A DNA stretch of 64,000 nt from Leptoclinus maculatus (Eukaryota; Chordata; Actinopteri; Perciformes; Stichaeidae), in assembly GCA_032191485.1 (NCBI GenBank), contig JAVDOI010000012.1, forward strand, positions 13,601,640 to 13,665,639, in the 5' to 3' direction. Made by a program: the position numbers and the translations under genes. Below the pieces are notes generated by a model, which worked only from the letters and a program-made list of their open reading frames with translations, ran no database searches and had not been told where the DNA came from. Shown piece by piece: positions 47,741-59,569 of this stretch. Within the stretch, counting starts at the first letter, position 1. Every line of letters starts with the position of its first letter.

Positions 47741-50437
47741 ACACGCGGCCACACTTTTATTAGCAAAACAGTCTTTTATTAGAAATATCTTGTATAAAAA
47801 TGAACATGCTCTACACATTGTAATTTTTTTCTATAGATAATTCATAAATATCCAGGCACTGTATTTCTTTTTTTATCTTTCTTTTTTTTTTGATATTTCA
47901 GTACATAAAGCAGACAGGATCAATCCATTGTAATAACGTACATTAACTTGCCACTTAGTTTCAGTCAGCACTTACATATTCTATTTTTGTAACACAGACA
48001 AAGTGTTTTAGAAAAATAAAGGGGAGGTAGGGGGGGTTGTGGCAAAAAAAAAAGCGGTAAATTATCATATTCACAAACACAGACAATCCCACAAACAATA
48101 CTTTATCAACTGATGAGAAAACAACACCGTAGACTTTTTGTTGAAGCTGAGAGAATCATTGATTCAAACCAAAGTATTAGTTATTTTTATAATCCTCTGC
48201 AGTAGTTTTCCTTCGGGACGTTGCACCATTTCTCTCAGATCTTTCACATGACTTGTTATGAGTTTTGACATGCAACATACATATTTTTGCATCGCTGAGG
48301 ATAACATTTAAATGAAAGAAATTCCAGAGTCACTTTTTAATGACAAATACTTTGGAGACTTGGGACAGAAATGGAGTTTACACACTTCATTATGAATTGT
48401 ACACTGAGTCCGCTCTCGCTGATGTTTGAACAGAATACACTTGAAAGGTGACGGACGCAACATGAAACGACACCGTGAAAGGATCCATGGGAAGAATGGC
48501 AGGAGTAGTTTAATGGAAATGAGGCACAGAATGAAGGCACTGGCCTTTATTTATCAAGTAGCTGTACATTCCCCCTTTTCATCTCAAAATGAATAATGTA
48601 TATTGGACAGAATGAGCAGGGATTATCAATTTAAAGAAATGTATAGACGAATGAACCTAAAAGCTGCATAGAGTTGTAGACGTATTAGCTGACATTTACC
48701 AAAATACTCTTCTTTAGGATTGTGGTGAATATAGAGCTAGTGTCAACCTTGAAATGGTCGTATTGGGTCTGTTGAAAGGTAAAACACAGAGATCTTTTGC
48801 ATGTCATCCATTTAATTATCTTTGAACATTTCAAAGGTTTGCACCTTTTCCAAATGGGTCCTCACGCTGAGTAGCTGCAGGAGCCTGATTTTGTACCCAA
48901 AATACTATTAAAACTCTCATTAGCAATTTCCACTGTGGCCGTGAAATTCATGACTCAGAAAGGGAATAAAATCCTTTGCCGGGAACACAGATTACGTGTG
49001 CATCTATCACTAATCATAAGAGGTCCCCATGTAATACTGGCCCGCGTAATCCATCATACTGTGAGCTTTAATACACATCTGGTACGACAGCAGACTGATG
49101 TGTAGTTTTATTCCGTCACAAATCAAGTGTTAAGTGACAGAATAGACGGTTATTCCAGCTCCACTGCTATAAAAATGATGAACACATTTTTTTGTAAATC
49201 GTATATCTTGAAACATTAAAATACACAAATATAGTAAACACAGGATAATATTGAAATAACAGTTGGTGTAATTTATTGGAAGGAATGCCAAATGCAAATG
49301 TGTTTTGTCAGGAATTGTACCTTTTGAATATTAGCTGGGCTGAAAGTTTAACGAAATGTGAACTCTCACATATCAGTCAACTCCTTGAATTGGCAAAGGC
49401 TTCAACAAGCGCATGATAAATAAAGGCCAGTAAATCTGGGATGCTTGAAGTATGCATCAACAAGTCTTTAGGTCCCGGCTGACAGTAATGAAGTGTGGTG
49501 TGAACTGTAAAGGTATTCCATGGCAATTTTCCGTTTAGATTAGCTCCTTTTTTTTTTTTTTTTTGAAATGCCTCTTGATTCAGCAGAGGGTAGCCCAGTG
49601 GGTAATGGTCCGAAGTGACATCTCCACTGTGAATGACGACCATGACAAATGTTGCATTCCAAAGACGTTGACAACACAGCACAGTACACGTGATGCTCCC
49701 ACAAGCATGCTCTGGGACTGTACACTAGGGTTTGCCAAGATGATGGCATCATCATCATCATCATTATTTTTATGAAACGTGTATCCAAAAGAAGAAAACC
49801 GGGATGACCCACTGCTTTATTTTCCAGGTGTTTCAGATACGGTTTCGCTCATGTAGGAATACTGGATGTGCTGTAGTAAGGCATGTACAGTTTTGAAGAG
49901 TACTGCAGCTTTCAACCCCAATAATATCAGTAAAACAAAAAGAATGACTTTATTTTTATACTGTTTCATCTTGTGGACTGCATTTGACTTGAGCGAAAAA
50001 CAGAACTCCCCTCCCCCCCCCCCTCCCCTGTTTTTATAGAAATGAGACAAACGGTTCAGCCTCAGATCAGAACTGAAATTGTGTGCTTTACACTTCCGAA
50101 GGAAAACATAGTGTAGACTCCAGGTGGTTCATCTGGAGACGTCAACGCTCCACGTGTGTCTCAGAAAGGGTGGGAAGAGGAAAATTAACCGTCCAATCTC
50201 CCTCCTGCAAAACTATACTAATTTCTCATAAACTCGCCATTTAAGCCTTTACCTGATTCTCTAAAAAAATATGACATCCATTCAATTCACGGAGTGACAA
50301 ATTCCCATCTTTCCACCCCAGTTCTTCTCTGCTGTTGCAGCTTTGGAAGTCCTCCAGTATTCCCTCCAGTATTCCCCAGAATCAGGTGATTTCTCCTCAG
50401 GCAGGCCCTGGCTCCGCCTCCTCTGTTCGTCCCTGGC
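47741..50437 (-). other. grm4: Probable 3' UTR of grm4
   Basis: From the stop codon at 50438-50440 down to two AATAAA hexamers on the minus strand (47775-47780 and 47756-47761) there is no further coding exon and no intron signal I trust. The length, about 2.7 kb, is reasonable for a brain receptor mRNA. The region is AT-rich, with a 17-base poly-T (49548-49564, + strand) and a C-rich run (50010-50028). Earlier cleavage sites are possible because several other TTTATT words occur on the + strand. Confidence 0.5.
47756..47780 (-). promoter_or_regulatory. Paired poly(A) signals (AATAAA) for grm4
   Basis: Two AATAAA hexamers lie 19 bp apart on the minus strand, followed downstream by a G/T-containing stretch (AAAGTGTGGCCGCGTGTTC). 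Predicted only; no transcript evidence. Confidence 0.45.
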
Positions 50438-50487
50438 TTAGATGGCATGGTTACTGTAGCTTATGTATGTCTGCTTGGAAGCCAACG
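50438..50487 (-). CDS. grm4: grm4 last coding exon (C-terminal tail)
   Basis: The 50-bp coding part begins after the acceptor CTTTACTTACAG|CG. It completes the split codon left by the exon at 53503-53749 (G+CG = Ala) and reads ALASKQTYISYSNHAI, then TAA. The tail ends like mammalian group III receptors (KQTYVTYTNHAI in GRM4, SYSNHSI in GRM8). The end NHAI plus the preceding ALA favours grm4. Such tails bind intracellular partners and end in a possible PDZ-type ligand. The exon was too short to appear as a reading frame and was found by searching for the expected terminus; reading frame and splice phase both fit. Confidence 0.9.
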
Positions 50488-50839
50488 CTGTAAGTAAAGG
50501 TAGGAGGCAGGAGAAGGAAGGAAAAGGGTTAAAAATGCAACGGGTGAGATTCGAGTAGGCATGCAACGGTACTCTGTCAGTGCACATGTTGGCGTCCAGA
50601 TTGATGGGAAGTGCTATTTATGGATACCTTCATCAAATGAGTGCAGGTGGAACCAATCATAACAGCAGGGTGTAGTAATGGGAAAGCTGTATCTACAGCG
50701 ATGACGCCTCCTCTATCATTGTGTTGCATTTAAATGGGAAACAGAATTTGCAAATCTGAAGGAAGTTGAAATTTGACTGATTTAGAACAAACTGTTACAA
50801 CGACGCAAAATGATAAAGATCTACAATAGATTAGGACAT

Positions 50840-51155
50840 TTAATTAATCTTCCATTAGCGTTCTCGAATTTATGTATTAATTGTTGAACTTCTGTAACTA
50901 TTGAAAAGAAATGCTCATCATAATTTCTCAGAGCTCAAAATGACATCTTTAGATTTACTGTTTTGTCCAAACAAATAATAATAAAAATATTCAATGTACA
51001 ATGACAGAAAATAGAGAAATCCTCACATTTAAGAAGCCTGAACCAAAGAATATTTGGGATTTTTGCTTGTAAAAAAATCCTGGAACGATGAATCAATAAT
51101 CAAAATAGATACTTGTTAGTTTTCTGCTAATCAACTAACCGATACATCAAGTTAT
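50840..51155. repeat. MITE-like dispersed repeat, 'CGATTAATCGATTA' family
   Basis: TACTGTTTTGTCCAAACAAA, AATCCTCACATTTAAGAAGC, CCTGAACCAAAGAATATTTG, GATGAATCAATAATCAAAAT and AGATACTTGTTAGTTTTC fit the inner and right part of a repeat whose ends usually read GGGCTGCAACTAACGATTAT. Diverged; orientation not assigned. Confidence 0.6.
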
Positions 51156-51626
51156 TGTCAAAAAGATTTGACACAACTTCATAGCATTTGGGTAGAAAAG
51201 AACTACTGTTGGGTGTTGATTGTTATTGTACATGGTAACATTGCAGACATTTTAAATATTTGATGGAATCAGACTCATAGGCTGTCCCAATGGTCATATC
51301 ACTGTAAGTACCTGCTATTACAGTAGCATTAATGAAATCAGGGAATCTTCTTTTCATCATGTTTTCCTCACAGCTGATTATCTCATTTGATTGTGTCAAT
51401 AGAGCCACCGAGCAGATCACAGCATTGGTATAAAATGCAATGGTGAGTCTTTTACCGCATGCAAAGACCTGAGGTTTCTCTGTGCACCAAGCAGAACATG
51501 CAGGATTCATGGAATTCATGGAATTTTTGATCAGCTGTGAATAAAACACATAAGACAGATGAACGGAGGGCAGACCACCGTGACCAAAACAAGCCCAGAA
51601 ACACCACCGTCATACAGTACACTACC

Positions 51627-51650
51627 TGTGTGTGTGTGTGTGTGTGTGTG
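51627..51650. repeat. (GT)n microsatellite
   Basis: 12 GT units in the grm4 intron. Confidence 0.95.
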
Positions 51651-51924
51651 CAGCCATGCTCCAATGCACACGCAGTATGTCGTATGTGCAGCGTGTGTGT
51701 GCCATTTTGTTTTTAAATAAAACTGTCCTCAGCGAGCATGCTTGGTGTGGTGGTAATCACACTACCAATCTGCCCACAGCAGTTTTGGCTGATTGAATAT
51801 GTCAGAGGGGATGAATCCAATCAGAAGACGGCTGAAAGCCAGAGCCAAAAGTGCTGTCGAGGAGAGACATGTAATGGTAAATGTTTCCGTATATTTGTCG
51901 GTGCCATGTTGGGTGTATGAATAT

Positions 51925-51939
51925 GGGGGGGGGGGGGGG
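51925..51939. repeat. Poly-G tract (15)
   Basis: Uninterrupted run of 15 G on the + strand. Confidence 0.95.
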
Positions 51940-52943
51940 AGCCTAGAAGCATTGATAAATTAACCTTATTTGAATATTTATGTGCTGCAAGGCCAAGATA
52001 AAGAATAGATGGTCCAGAAAGAATTGGAGCTGGCAGACCCATCTGTCTTTTCCTGTTCCCTATTATTGTTGTTGTCCCGTTGCTGCAAAATTCCTTCTTT
52101 TTGTCAACGGGGGAAACAAATTGCAGGGGACACGTGGCTATCGCTTGTCTCCTGCACTCAGACGGAGTGGTGTCATCTTCCCACACTAACAGACTTTACC
52201 TTGCCGATTTTGCCATTTCGCAGCACTGGGTCGCCAATAGTGCCGACCCAAGTTAATGTCTGTTGGTCAAGGGTGGATTTGTGAGGGTGTGATTACTGCC
52301 CGGTGTCATTCAAGGGTGCTGTGTTTTAGCCGGGTATGCTTTGTGCGTAGCATAGGCAGGCACGGGTGTGGTAGTGAACATTAGCAGGAATTAAAAAAGG
52401 GCAAAGTCATCGACTAATCAGGTTACCTGAGAGTCTAAAGTCCCTCACAAGGCTCCCCTCCCTCAACACAGTCTGACACACAAGCACAAAGAGCAGTCGT
52501 TAGATTCACAGTTCAAACCAGAGGGCGAGATCAGGACCTATAAATGGGCTCGATAATAGGATGAGACATAACGACTCCATTCTGAGGTCAGAAAAAAGGC
52601 ATTCATACAAGTGTGGGCGCTGGCCTTTTGCTCCAATACACATCATCATTCTACACTGTTGAGCCTGTCAGAGCACAGAATCAGGACTTTCAGTAATCAG
52701 AACATGTGTGGTTGCTTGATTGGATGTAACCATGGCCCCACACGGGGACGGCCGTCTCATACGCTTCATCTTGGTGATTGAAATCGCCTTTTTCCCCAAC
52801 ACTGAGCTACCACAGTTCCTTTTCAAAAATCAGAATAATGTGGGCACACTGTCACACCTCCTGATTCACACATCCAGTGTGGTCCGAGTTAGTGAGAATG
52901 GAACTATTTTTTTGTATTTTGATATAGCACATGGGCTGCCCAC

Positions 52944-53171
52944 TCTTAGTCGATAAGTCAACTAATTGGTCGTTTGGATCTTAGTCTACTAAGAATTCTT
53001 TAGTGCATTTTTTTATACTTTTTCAGGCTGAATGACTTGTTTCCAAGAAACTTCTGAGCTCATCTCTGGTCGATGGAGATACTCAGTTGTACAGATCTAT
53101 CGATTACTAACAATAAGTAGTCGATTAGTGTTAATGGGCTAAGATTTTCTTTGGTTGAGGTCAGCCCTATT
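52944..53171 (-). mobile_element. MITE-like element with 'TAGGGCTGACCTC' end
   Basis: Minus strand starts TAGGGCTGACCTCAACCAAA, has AACACTAATCGACTACTTAT and ends with TTGACTTATCGACTAAGA, the 'GTCGACTA' theme of fish hAT-like MITEs. No coding capacity. Confidence 0.6.
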
Positions 53172-53502
53172 ATTCACGCAGTTTTTTTTTTTTTATATCA
53201 TCTGCAATGGATCAGAAACCATAATATAATACCACTTAAATTGCCACTGAAATGGTCCCCTTAATTTCTTGTATGCTCACATAAGGCTTGCTAATTTCCA
53301 GAACTGCTGAAGTGCAAAATAACACTGCCATCAGTTATGTTCATGAAAAGGAATTTCATTATTTTCAAGTAGATGTAGTGTTCTATTACTACTTTCTTTT
53401 TTTCCATTGCATCAGCATAAAATCAACTCCTGGTTGAGGTTCTCTGGAAAACATTTTACTTCTTTCTTTTCTCGTTATTGCCCCATCAGGCGTCATACCA
53501 AC

Positions 53503-53749
53503 CTTGTGTTTCAAGACTTTCACAGAGTTCAGACTTGGCCTCTCCATTGGGCCTCAGGCTGCCTTTGGGGTTGAACTTGTTGGACATAGTGGCAGCAGTG
53601 ACCACAGCCTTCAGGCTGCGCTTTCGCTTTGGTACGTTCTGCTCCGGATGGAGGAGAATCACGTAGACCTTGGGCATGTAGAGCATTCCCAGAGAGACTG
53701 ACGCACTGAGGCTCACGGAGATGGTCAGGGTTGTGGTCTGGATGTACAT
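53503..53749 (-). CDS. grm4: grm4 exon: TM7 and proximal C-tail
   Basis: This 247-bp exon (acceptor CATAATACAG, donor CAAG|GTTGGT) enters in phase 0 after the large exon and leaves in phase 1. It encodes MYIQTTTLTISVSLSASVSL, then GMLYMPKVYVILLHPEQNVP, which form transmembrane helix 7 and the start of the tail. KRKRSLKAVVTAATMSNKFN follows, then RPNGEAKSELCESLETQ. The P in QNVPKRKRS, the LKAVVTAATMSNKF string and GEAKSELCE favour GRM4 over GRM7/8 (QNVQKRKRS). In mammals this basic tail segment binds calmodulin and G-protein beta-gamma. The + strand frames in this span are shadows. Confidence 0.93.
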
Positions 53750-54990
53750 CTGTATTATGGAAGAGACACAAGCAAACAGAATCATTTGTCGAGGCTACAC
53801 TGACTCATGGGCAGTGACGTCCTAGTTCTAGAATATCAGGTTAAATTGAGCACACTTACTGTCGAGTCTGCGCCGTTTGAATAAGTCCATCAAGGAAAAT
53901 GGAAAATATTTTATTCTGAGAGCCAATTTTCTAATAAAGCTGCAGGAAGAAGAATGGTTTGTGGGCCCATGTGATGGCCGGGAATGTATTGCCTTCAATA
54001 GACTGAGGCTTTTAAAACGACGCCTGAAGGACAGACACTGCCATGCGCAAGTAATATATGAATAGTAGATGGTAACATTTTCATGTAAATCACAGCTTCA
54101 CATTGGACAGCACGCTGGAACAGAGTGCCCTTTATTCATATTTCTTTAATTGCACGTGCTGGCTTCATCACCCCTGAGCTGTGCTTTCATCGATGCGTTT
54201 GCTTATTTACTATACACTACTAATAGCAGCGGCCCACTGCTAGGTGCCTGTGTAGTCTTTACCCCGAGGTTTTAGACAACAGCATAAGAACTGTGTGCTT
54301 TCTGAAGCCAGTGACAGCTGCAGCTCACAGCTGGGTGGCAGATATATGGCCGCAGGCAAACCGCTGTGGAGCGGAGAGAAACATCCTACAGCATATTAAA
54401 AGTGCCTGCAAGTGATTTTTCATTTATGATAATCATCCCAGAGCTCAGACACAGTCCGTCTCTGATTTGTTGGTGTAGGGAATGTGGTGAGTCAGCGCAC
54501 GGGATGTAAAAACATATAATAAGGTAGATCATGTTTGATATTGACACATTCATGTTAAATGTGAAAGCGTCATTTCTTTAGTTTAAAAGTGAACTTCCAA
54601 AATAAATAAATCATCAAAGTGAGGAATTTCATCATTATCCCGCTCCATCTTTTCACGGTGATCTGGTGTCAAAGCCATTAATTAGAGAACAGTTGACTTT
54701 GCCTCTCGGAAATAAGACGGCAGGGGTCCTCTGAAGATGATGAACACAAGGCGAAGAGTGTACAGTCTGCACACAGCTGGCAGACATCCTTCAAAGAGAT
54801 TTGCCTGAGGATTTGTCTGACATTACATTTGCAAACATCACAAATGACTGAGTCTCTTGGCATGGGAACAGTCCACAGGGCACCTGAACCACCAGCATGT
54901 CAATACTTGTGTTTCCCACTCTGGGGTCATGACATATGTTTGTATATCAGCTTGTACAACATTTATCTTCACATTTCAAGATGCTTACAA

Positions 54991-55014
54991 TTTTTTTTTT
55001 TTTTTTTTTTTTTT
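54991..55014. repeat. Poly-T tract (24)
   Basis: Uninterrupted T run on the + strand inside the grm4 intron. Confidence 0.95.
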
Positions 55015-55959
55015 ACAAACCTTTGCAGACCATCTTAAGGTGTAGTTAAATGTCCGTTATTAATTTGACTGAGAAACGAGCTACAGTATACGCTATCGCA
55101 GCATTCTTTTTGTGCATACTATAGGTAGGACCTCATCTTATAGGGCTAGGGGGGGAAAGCAAAAGATGTACAATATGAAATAAATAGCATGACTGGTCAT
55201 ACAGTGACAATGATATATGTTGATGTAATAAAAAAATATATGGAGACGCCTTGCACAAATTAAGTTCCCTAAAGCCATGTCAAGTGAGAAAAAAGAAGAT
55301 GTCAAAGCCAAATGGAAGTGATCGGGCATTGTGTTCCATCATACTGCAATGCAAGCAGTCCTAGGTGAAGGGGGTGGGGGGGTAGGGGGGGGGTTTGTAA
55401 TCCTGTGGTGAGTTCGGAACAATATTGCCACCCCTCTGGAGAACAGAGTGGAGTCACTCTGCGAGGAGAGCCAGGACCCTTGTCCACTTCCATCGGCCCC
55501 GGTGACATAAATTTTCTCTGACACGCCGATATGATTGCCAATCTGCTCCATCGGTGCAGCGGGGGAACAGGGCCGGGGACAGGAAACCTCAGAAGGCTCA
55601 GCCATTATGAAGTTTCTCTGGAGCAGGATTGCTCTTTTTATGTCATTAGGGATCAAATCGCTCGTCCTGACAGCTGCCAGAGCTGTCCCTACCTACACGC
55701 AGAGCATGCAAACAGGAACACACTAACAAAAGCTCCTCCAAGGCCTTTGCACCCACATATTTTGCAAGCTATTTTTATTGCCTGTATTTCTTGTCACAGA
55801 AAAGCAAAGGTGTTAATGATAAAAGGAATGTTGGCTAAATCCCTTTCACAGTAGCTGCTTCACTTCCAGGGTCCTGGTGGTGTGCATGCTGGCTCACTGG
55901 TTCACTGGGACACTTGGTGGAAGACAGCCGTCATTAATGTTACTAACACTGTGCTTTTC

Positions 55960-56575
55960 TTACAATGGATGCACCGAATTAGCAGTTGGACATCGTAATT
56001 GGCCGATTTTTGCCTCGTTGACTTCCATCAGCATATCGTCAAATAAGATGACGTTCAACCATTGGCAGTGGCCAATGTTTATGTGTTGTGTAGCATTCAC
56101 TTTGTACTGGCACCATCATCCAGATGATGATGCAAAAGATAAAGGGCTCACCAACAAAGTGGTGGAGCTCTTTGTGTTAGAAGATCAGCCTTTCTCCGTT
56201 GTGGGGTTTTGAACGTTCATGAGCTCCTGGCTTGTGACATCCCCGCCATCAGTTTTACAACTGATATATATCGAGTTAAGATGCTCAGCCTCACAGCACA
56301 GTGAATTGACAAAGATTTAATAAAAGCTATGTTGCACTCCCAGACCATCAGAGGCATTGGAGAATATGTTTGAAACATGGAGAATAGACGAATCCAAAGT
56401 GCATGCTGTCATGAGCGATAACGCCAGAATTATGGCAAAAGCTGTGACGGATCGTGGCCTGGCTAGTTTTGGCTGCATGGCAAAAACCCTGCAGCCGGCG
56501 AGCCACAGTGGCTTTCTAAGCCAGCACATGTTTTGGCAATAGGCCGATAATTTGTCAAAAACAATCGACCCGCAA
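55960..56575 (+). mobile_element. Decayed ZBED/hAT transposon in grm4 intron
   Basis: The left end reads ATGGATGCACCGAATTAGCA, close to the MITE terminus at 46944. Near the right end TTTTGGCAATAGGCCGATAA recalls the same family. Between them lie broken transposase frames (next entry). The element is antisense to grm4. Confidence 0.65.
56110..56542 (+). pseudogene. ZBED1-like hAT transposase relic
   Basis: Pieces in order: KGLTNKVVELFVLEDQPFSV (about 56143), then after a stop FTTDI (56255) and MLSLTAQ-stop-IDKDLIKAMLHSQT (56281-56350), then after a frameshift MFETWRIDESKVHAVMSDNA, RIMAKAVTD and LASFGCMAKTLQPA (56369-56510). This follows the central part of ZBED1/hAT transposases (EDQPFSVVE, FTTDIW, MLSLTAQWID, FETMFETWRID..VHVV..DNA.NMAKA, CMAHTLQL). 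The N-terminal BED finger and the C-terminal dimerisation domain are missing. At least two stops and one or more frameshifts; non-functional. Confidence 0.75.
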
Positions 56576-58316
56576 ATGACCTCCCATATTTCACCACAGA
56601 GGGCATTAGTCTTGTGCTTGTCTCTGTGATTTGGGGTTGTTTTTCGTTGTTTTTGTTTTCATGTTTTGAAGAATGGATTACTTATTAATGGTGTGTATCA
56701 GAGAAAGTTGAATCAATAAATAGGATACAATCTGAGGGAAGTAAAGTAAACCGCTTCTCTGAAAACTGGAAAATCTAAAAAGTTTTCAGGACCTAGTATA
56801 CTCCTGATAGGGTGTACTAGTTTTTGGTTTGCAGTATTACAGATTGTATTATTTCATGGTGTACTTTAAGTTAATATGACCGTCACCCTCTGTTATAACA
56901 ACATAACAAGTCTTTGAATTGTGCAAGCGCTGATTGGATTGGATTGAAAACTTAGATAATGATTTCTCTGCTCTTCAGTGGTGGAGATACACGTGAAGGT
57001 TATTTCTATTTGGCTGCCCGTTTCATTAATTAGTTAGTTTTTTTTGGCCAGAATCTGAGTAAAGCTGTGTGCATGCTTCACAAACTCACAGCATTAAGGC
57101 AACAGCTCTGCCGCCTGTTGATCCTGAAGGGCTTCCACCACATCTACGAGAAAACACAGCGGACACAGAGGACCTAATGGATTCTGCCACAAGCTTATTC
57201 CAAATGTGTTTGTGTGTTTGTTAACGCTGAGTTTTGAGTTGCTGTGCTGTTTGAACATTGAACACGGCACACAGAGAGCAAAGGAAACTTGAAAACACCA
57301 TTCTCACAATTCTTCTCTCTATAATTAAATGTTCCTCCTGTGTTACTTGGCAGGCTGATACTGAAAGCAAGTGAAGATGACTGTTCCCAGTGACATTTTC
57401 CAATCATAACTTGCATTATATTTATCAAAAAAAAAACGTTGTTGGGCTGCAGGACATTTAGTACCAAACAAGTAATTTGGAAGAATGATAGTATTATTTT
57501 TTTCAAACTGAGGAGAACAAAGAGTTTCCATTCCTAAAGTTTGTCCAAGAAACACTACTTTTTTTTAGTCATTTGCCTCTTTTATTACTTTACCAGAACA
57601 AATGTTGTTGGCAGTATTAAGGATGCTATTAAGTGTATTATGCCGCGCCAAACAGTAGTATTCCCATACCGATGCCTCTATTGCTACCAGTAGTTTGACT
57701 TTCCCTCTGTCTGCTTTCTCAATGTACCTCCGTGTTGAGCAACCTCTAAATTAGCACTTGTAAGAGGTTATTTGTGACAAGCATATCGCCAGCCACAGTG
57801 ATTTCTGTGCTACTTCACGAACCTGTATCACCTGTTTAGTGTGTGCCTGAAGGTGCGGTGATTGACTACTCGGTATCACCACCCGGTGAAGCTGAATCAA
57901 ACCCGCACAGAAACACAATTACAGCAAACATATCCAAGCAAACTTGAAGTGAATGTATTATCCTCAAGACGGCTCTAAAAGCCTTGTAATCCCCACAGCG
58001 GCGCACAAAGCCCATCATCTCATGATGAATAATGGCAGTATCCACAAACACAAGAGGCTGATGCTATACAACAAACATCATTTGAGTGGCCATTTTGCTC
58101 ACAATGAGGCGCATCGGAAATATAAAAGAACTCCAAATGGAAAACTGACGTCAAACATGCACGAGTGAATTGAATTGACCTGCTGCCATGGTGTTCTTTT
58201 TTTAGATACAAATTGATGAAAGCTAATTGACAACATTGGCATCTGTGTACAAATTGAAAAGAGTTCATTTGTAAAAAATGAGGCAAAACTTCCACCACAT
58301 TTGAAATAATATGTAC

Positions 58317-59252
58317 CTTTTCTGCTGATTGCGAGGTCCCGAAGAAGATGGGGATGAAGGCGAGCCACACGATGCAGGTGGTGTACATGGTGAAGCCGAT
58401 GGGCTTGGCCTCGTTGAACGTCTCGGGGACCCCCCTGGTCTTGATGGCGTACACCGTGCAGGTGACCATCAGCAGCATGCTGTAACCCAGCAGACAGATG
58501 AGGGACAGGTCTGATATGTCACATTTCAGAACGCCACGGGCCATTTTGGGATTGGACGTGCGCTGATCCTCGTAGTCGATGATGGCCTGCGACGGGTCCA
58601 CGCCAAACCAGATGCACACCCCGAGGAGCTGCACCGATATCAGGCTGAATGTGAGGACTAGCTGGGAGGCCGGGGAGATGAACCGAGGGGCGCTGACCGA
58701 CATCTTGCCCTGCTCAAAAATCCTGTAGATCCGATTGGTCTTGGTGAGCAGCGCGGCGTAGCTTATGCTCATACCCAGGCCCAGGAAAATCCTCCGCAGG
58801 GAGCAAATCACCACATCCGGAGCGGAGATCATGAGGAACGTGGTGGCATAGCACAGAAAGATGCCCGTCAGCAGCACATAGCTCAGCTCTCGACCCGACG
58901 CCTTCACGATTGGCGTGTCGTTGTAGCGCACGAAGGTGACGACGACGAACAGAGTGGCCATGATGCCCAGGACAGCGATGAGGACGGGGATCACGGCCCA
59001 CCCGGAGCTCCACTCCAGCTTCACAATGGGAATGGGGTCGCAGCCAGTGTTGTTCGCGTTAGGCCGCAAATCGAAGCGGCACATCTTGCAGGTGTACGTG
59101 TCGGCCTGATACTGGTAACCGTCACAGTTCTCACAGTGCCAACAGCACGGGATTCCCTTCACCGTCTTCTTGCGCTGCCCGGGCCGGCAGGGCTGGCTGC
59201 ATATAGAGGACGGGACTTCTTGCGTTGCACCAGGCCACTGCATTTCATTGGT
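58317..59252 (-). CDS. grm4: grm4 large exon: cysteine-rich domain and TM1-TM6
   Basis: This exon is 936 bp (312 codons), acceptor CCCCTCCAG and donor AAG|GTACAT, in phase 0 at both ends. From TNEMQWPG it gives the end of the cysteine-rich domain with nine cysteines (SSIC, QPC, PCC, HC, NC, TC, MC, GC). It then covers TM1 (AVIPVLIAVLGIMATLFVVV), TM2 (ELSYVLLTGIFLCY), TM3 (CSLRRIFLGLGMSISYAALL, with the conserved disulfide cysteine), TM4, TM5 (LLGYSMLLMVTCTVYAI) and TM6 (FTMYTTCIVWLAFIPIFFG). The ECL2 cysteine is in GVLKCDIS. The protein is a Gi/o-coupled presynaptic glutamate receptor of class C. RYNDTPIVKASG, GKMSVSAPRFISPASQ and FGTSQSA favour GRM4 (GRM6/7/8 have FGTAQSA). Frames on the + strand here are shadows. 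Confidence 0.95.
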
Positions 59253-59528
59253 CTGGAGGGGAAAGTATAGAGATATTACCAGTTTATTCCACCACACCAA
59301 CAATCTTTTACTCATATATATTCACAGCCCTGAAACCTAAACAAGGTGCATGAATACCGGGCAATTACTCAGTATTATCACATTTTGATCAGCTCACAAT
59401 TGTAATTGAAGAGTACCTGTAAGGGTCAGTATAGCAAAAACATGAACACTATTTACTACTTATCGTTACACCAGTTACATAATGCAAAATGCATGAGGAC
59501 ACATTTCAATTAACACTTGGTAGATTAG

Positions 59529-59569
<41 letters not shown>

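Larger units (their letters stand above)
50488..53502 (-). other. grm4 intron before the last exon
   Basis: 3.0-kb intron with GT (53502-53501) and AG (50489-50488) ends. It contains MITE-like repeats at 50840-51155 and 52944-53171, a (GT)n run and a 15-base G run. No exon was recognised inside; group III receptors often have alternative C-terminal exons in this position, but I could not see one. Confidence 0.7.
53750..58316 (-). other. grm4 intron between TM6 and TM7 exons
   Basis: 4.6-kb intron, GT at 58316-58315 and AG at 53751-53750. It holds a 24-base poly-T (54991-55014), a hAT transposase relic (55960-56575) and otherwise unrecognised sequence. Confidence 0.75.

Noticed and set aside
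53478..53771. Several overlapping frames around the TM7 exon
   Set aside because: Shadows; only the minus frame coding YIQTTTLTISVS with intact splice sites is real.
58329..59013. Other-frame and + strand reading frames in the grm4 large exon
   Set aside because: Shadows of the conserved receptor frame; their sequences match nothing.
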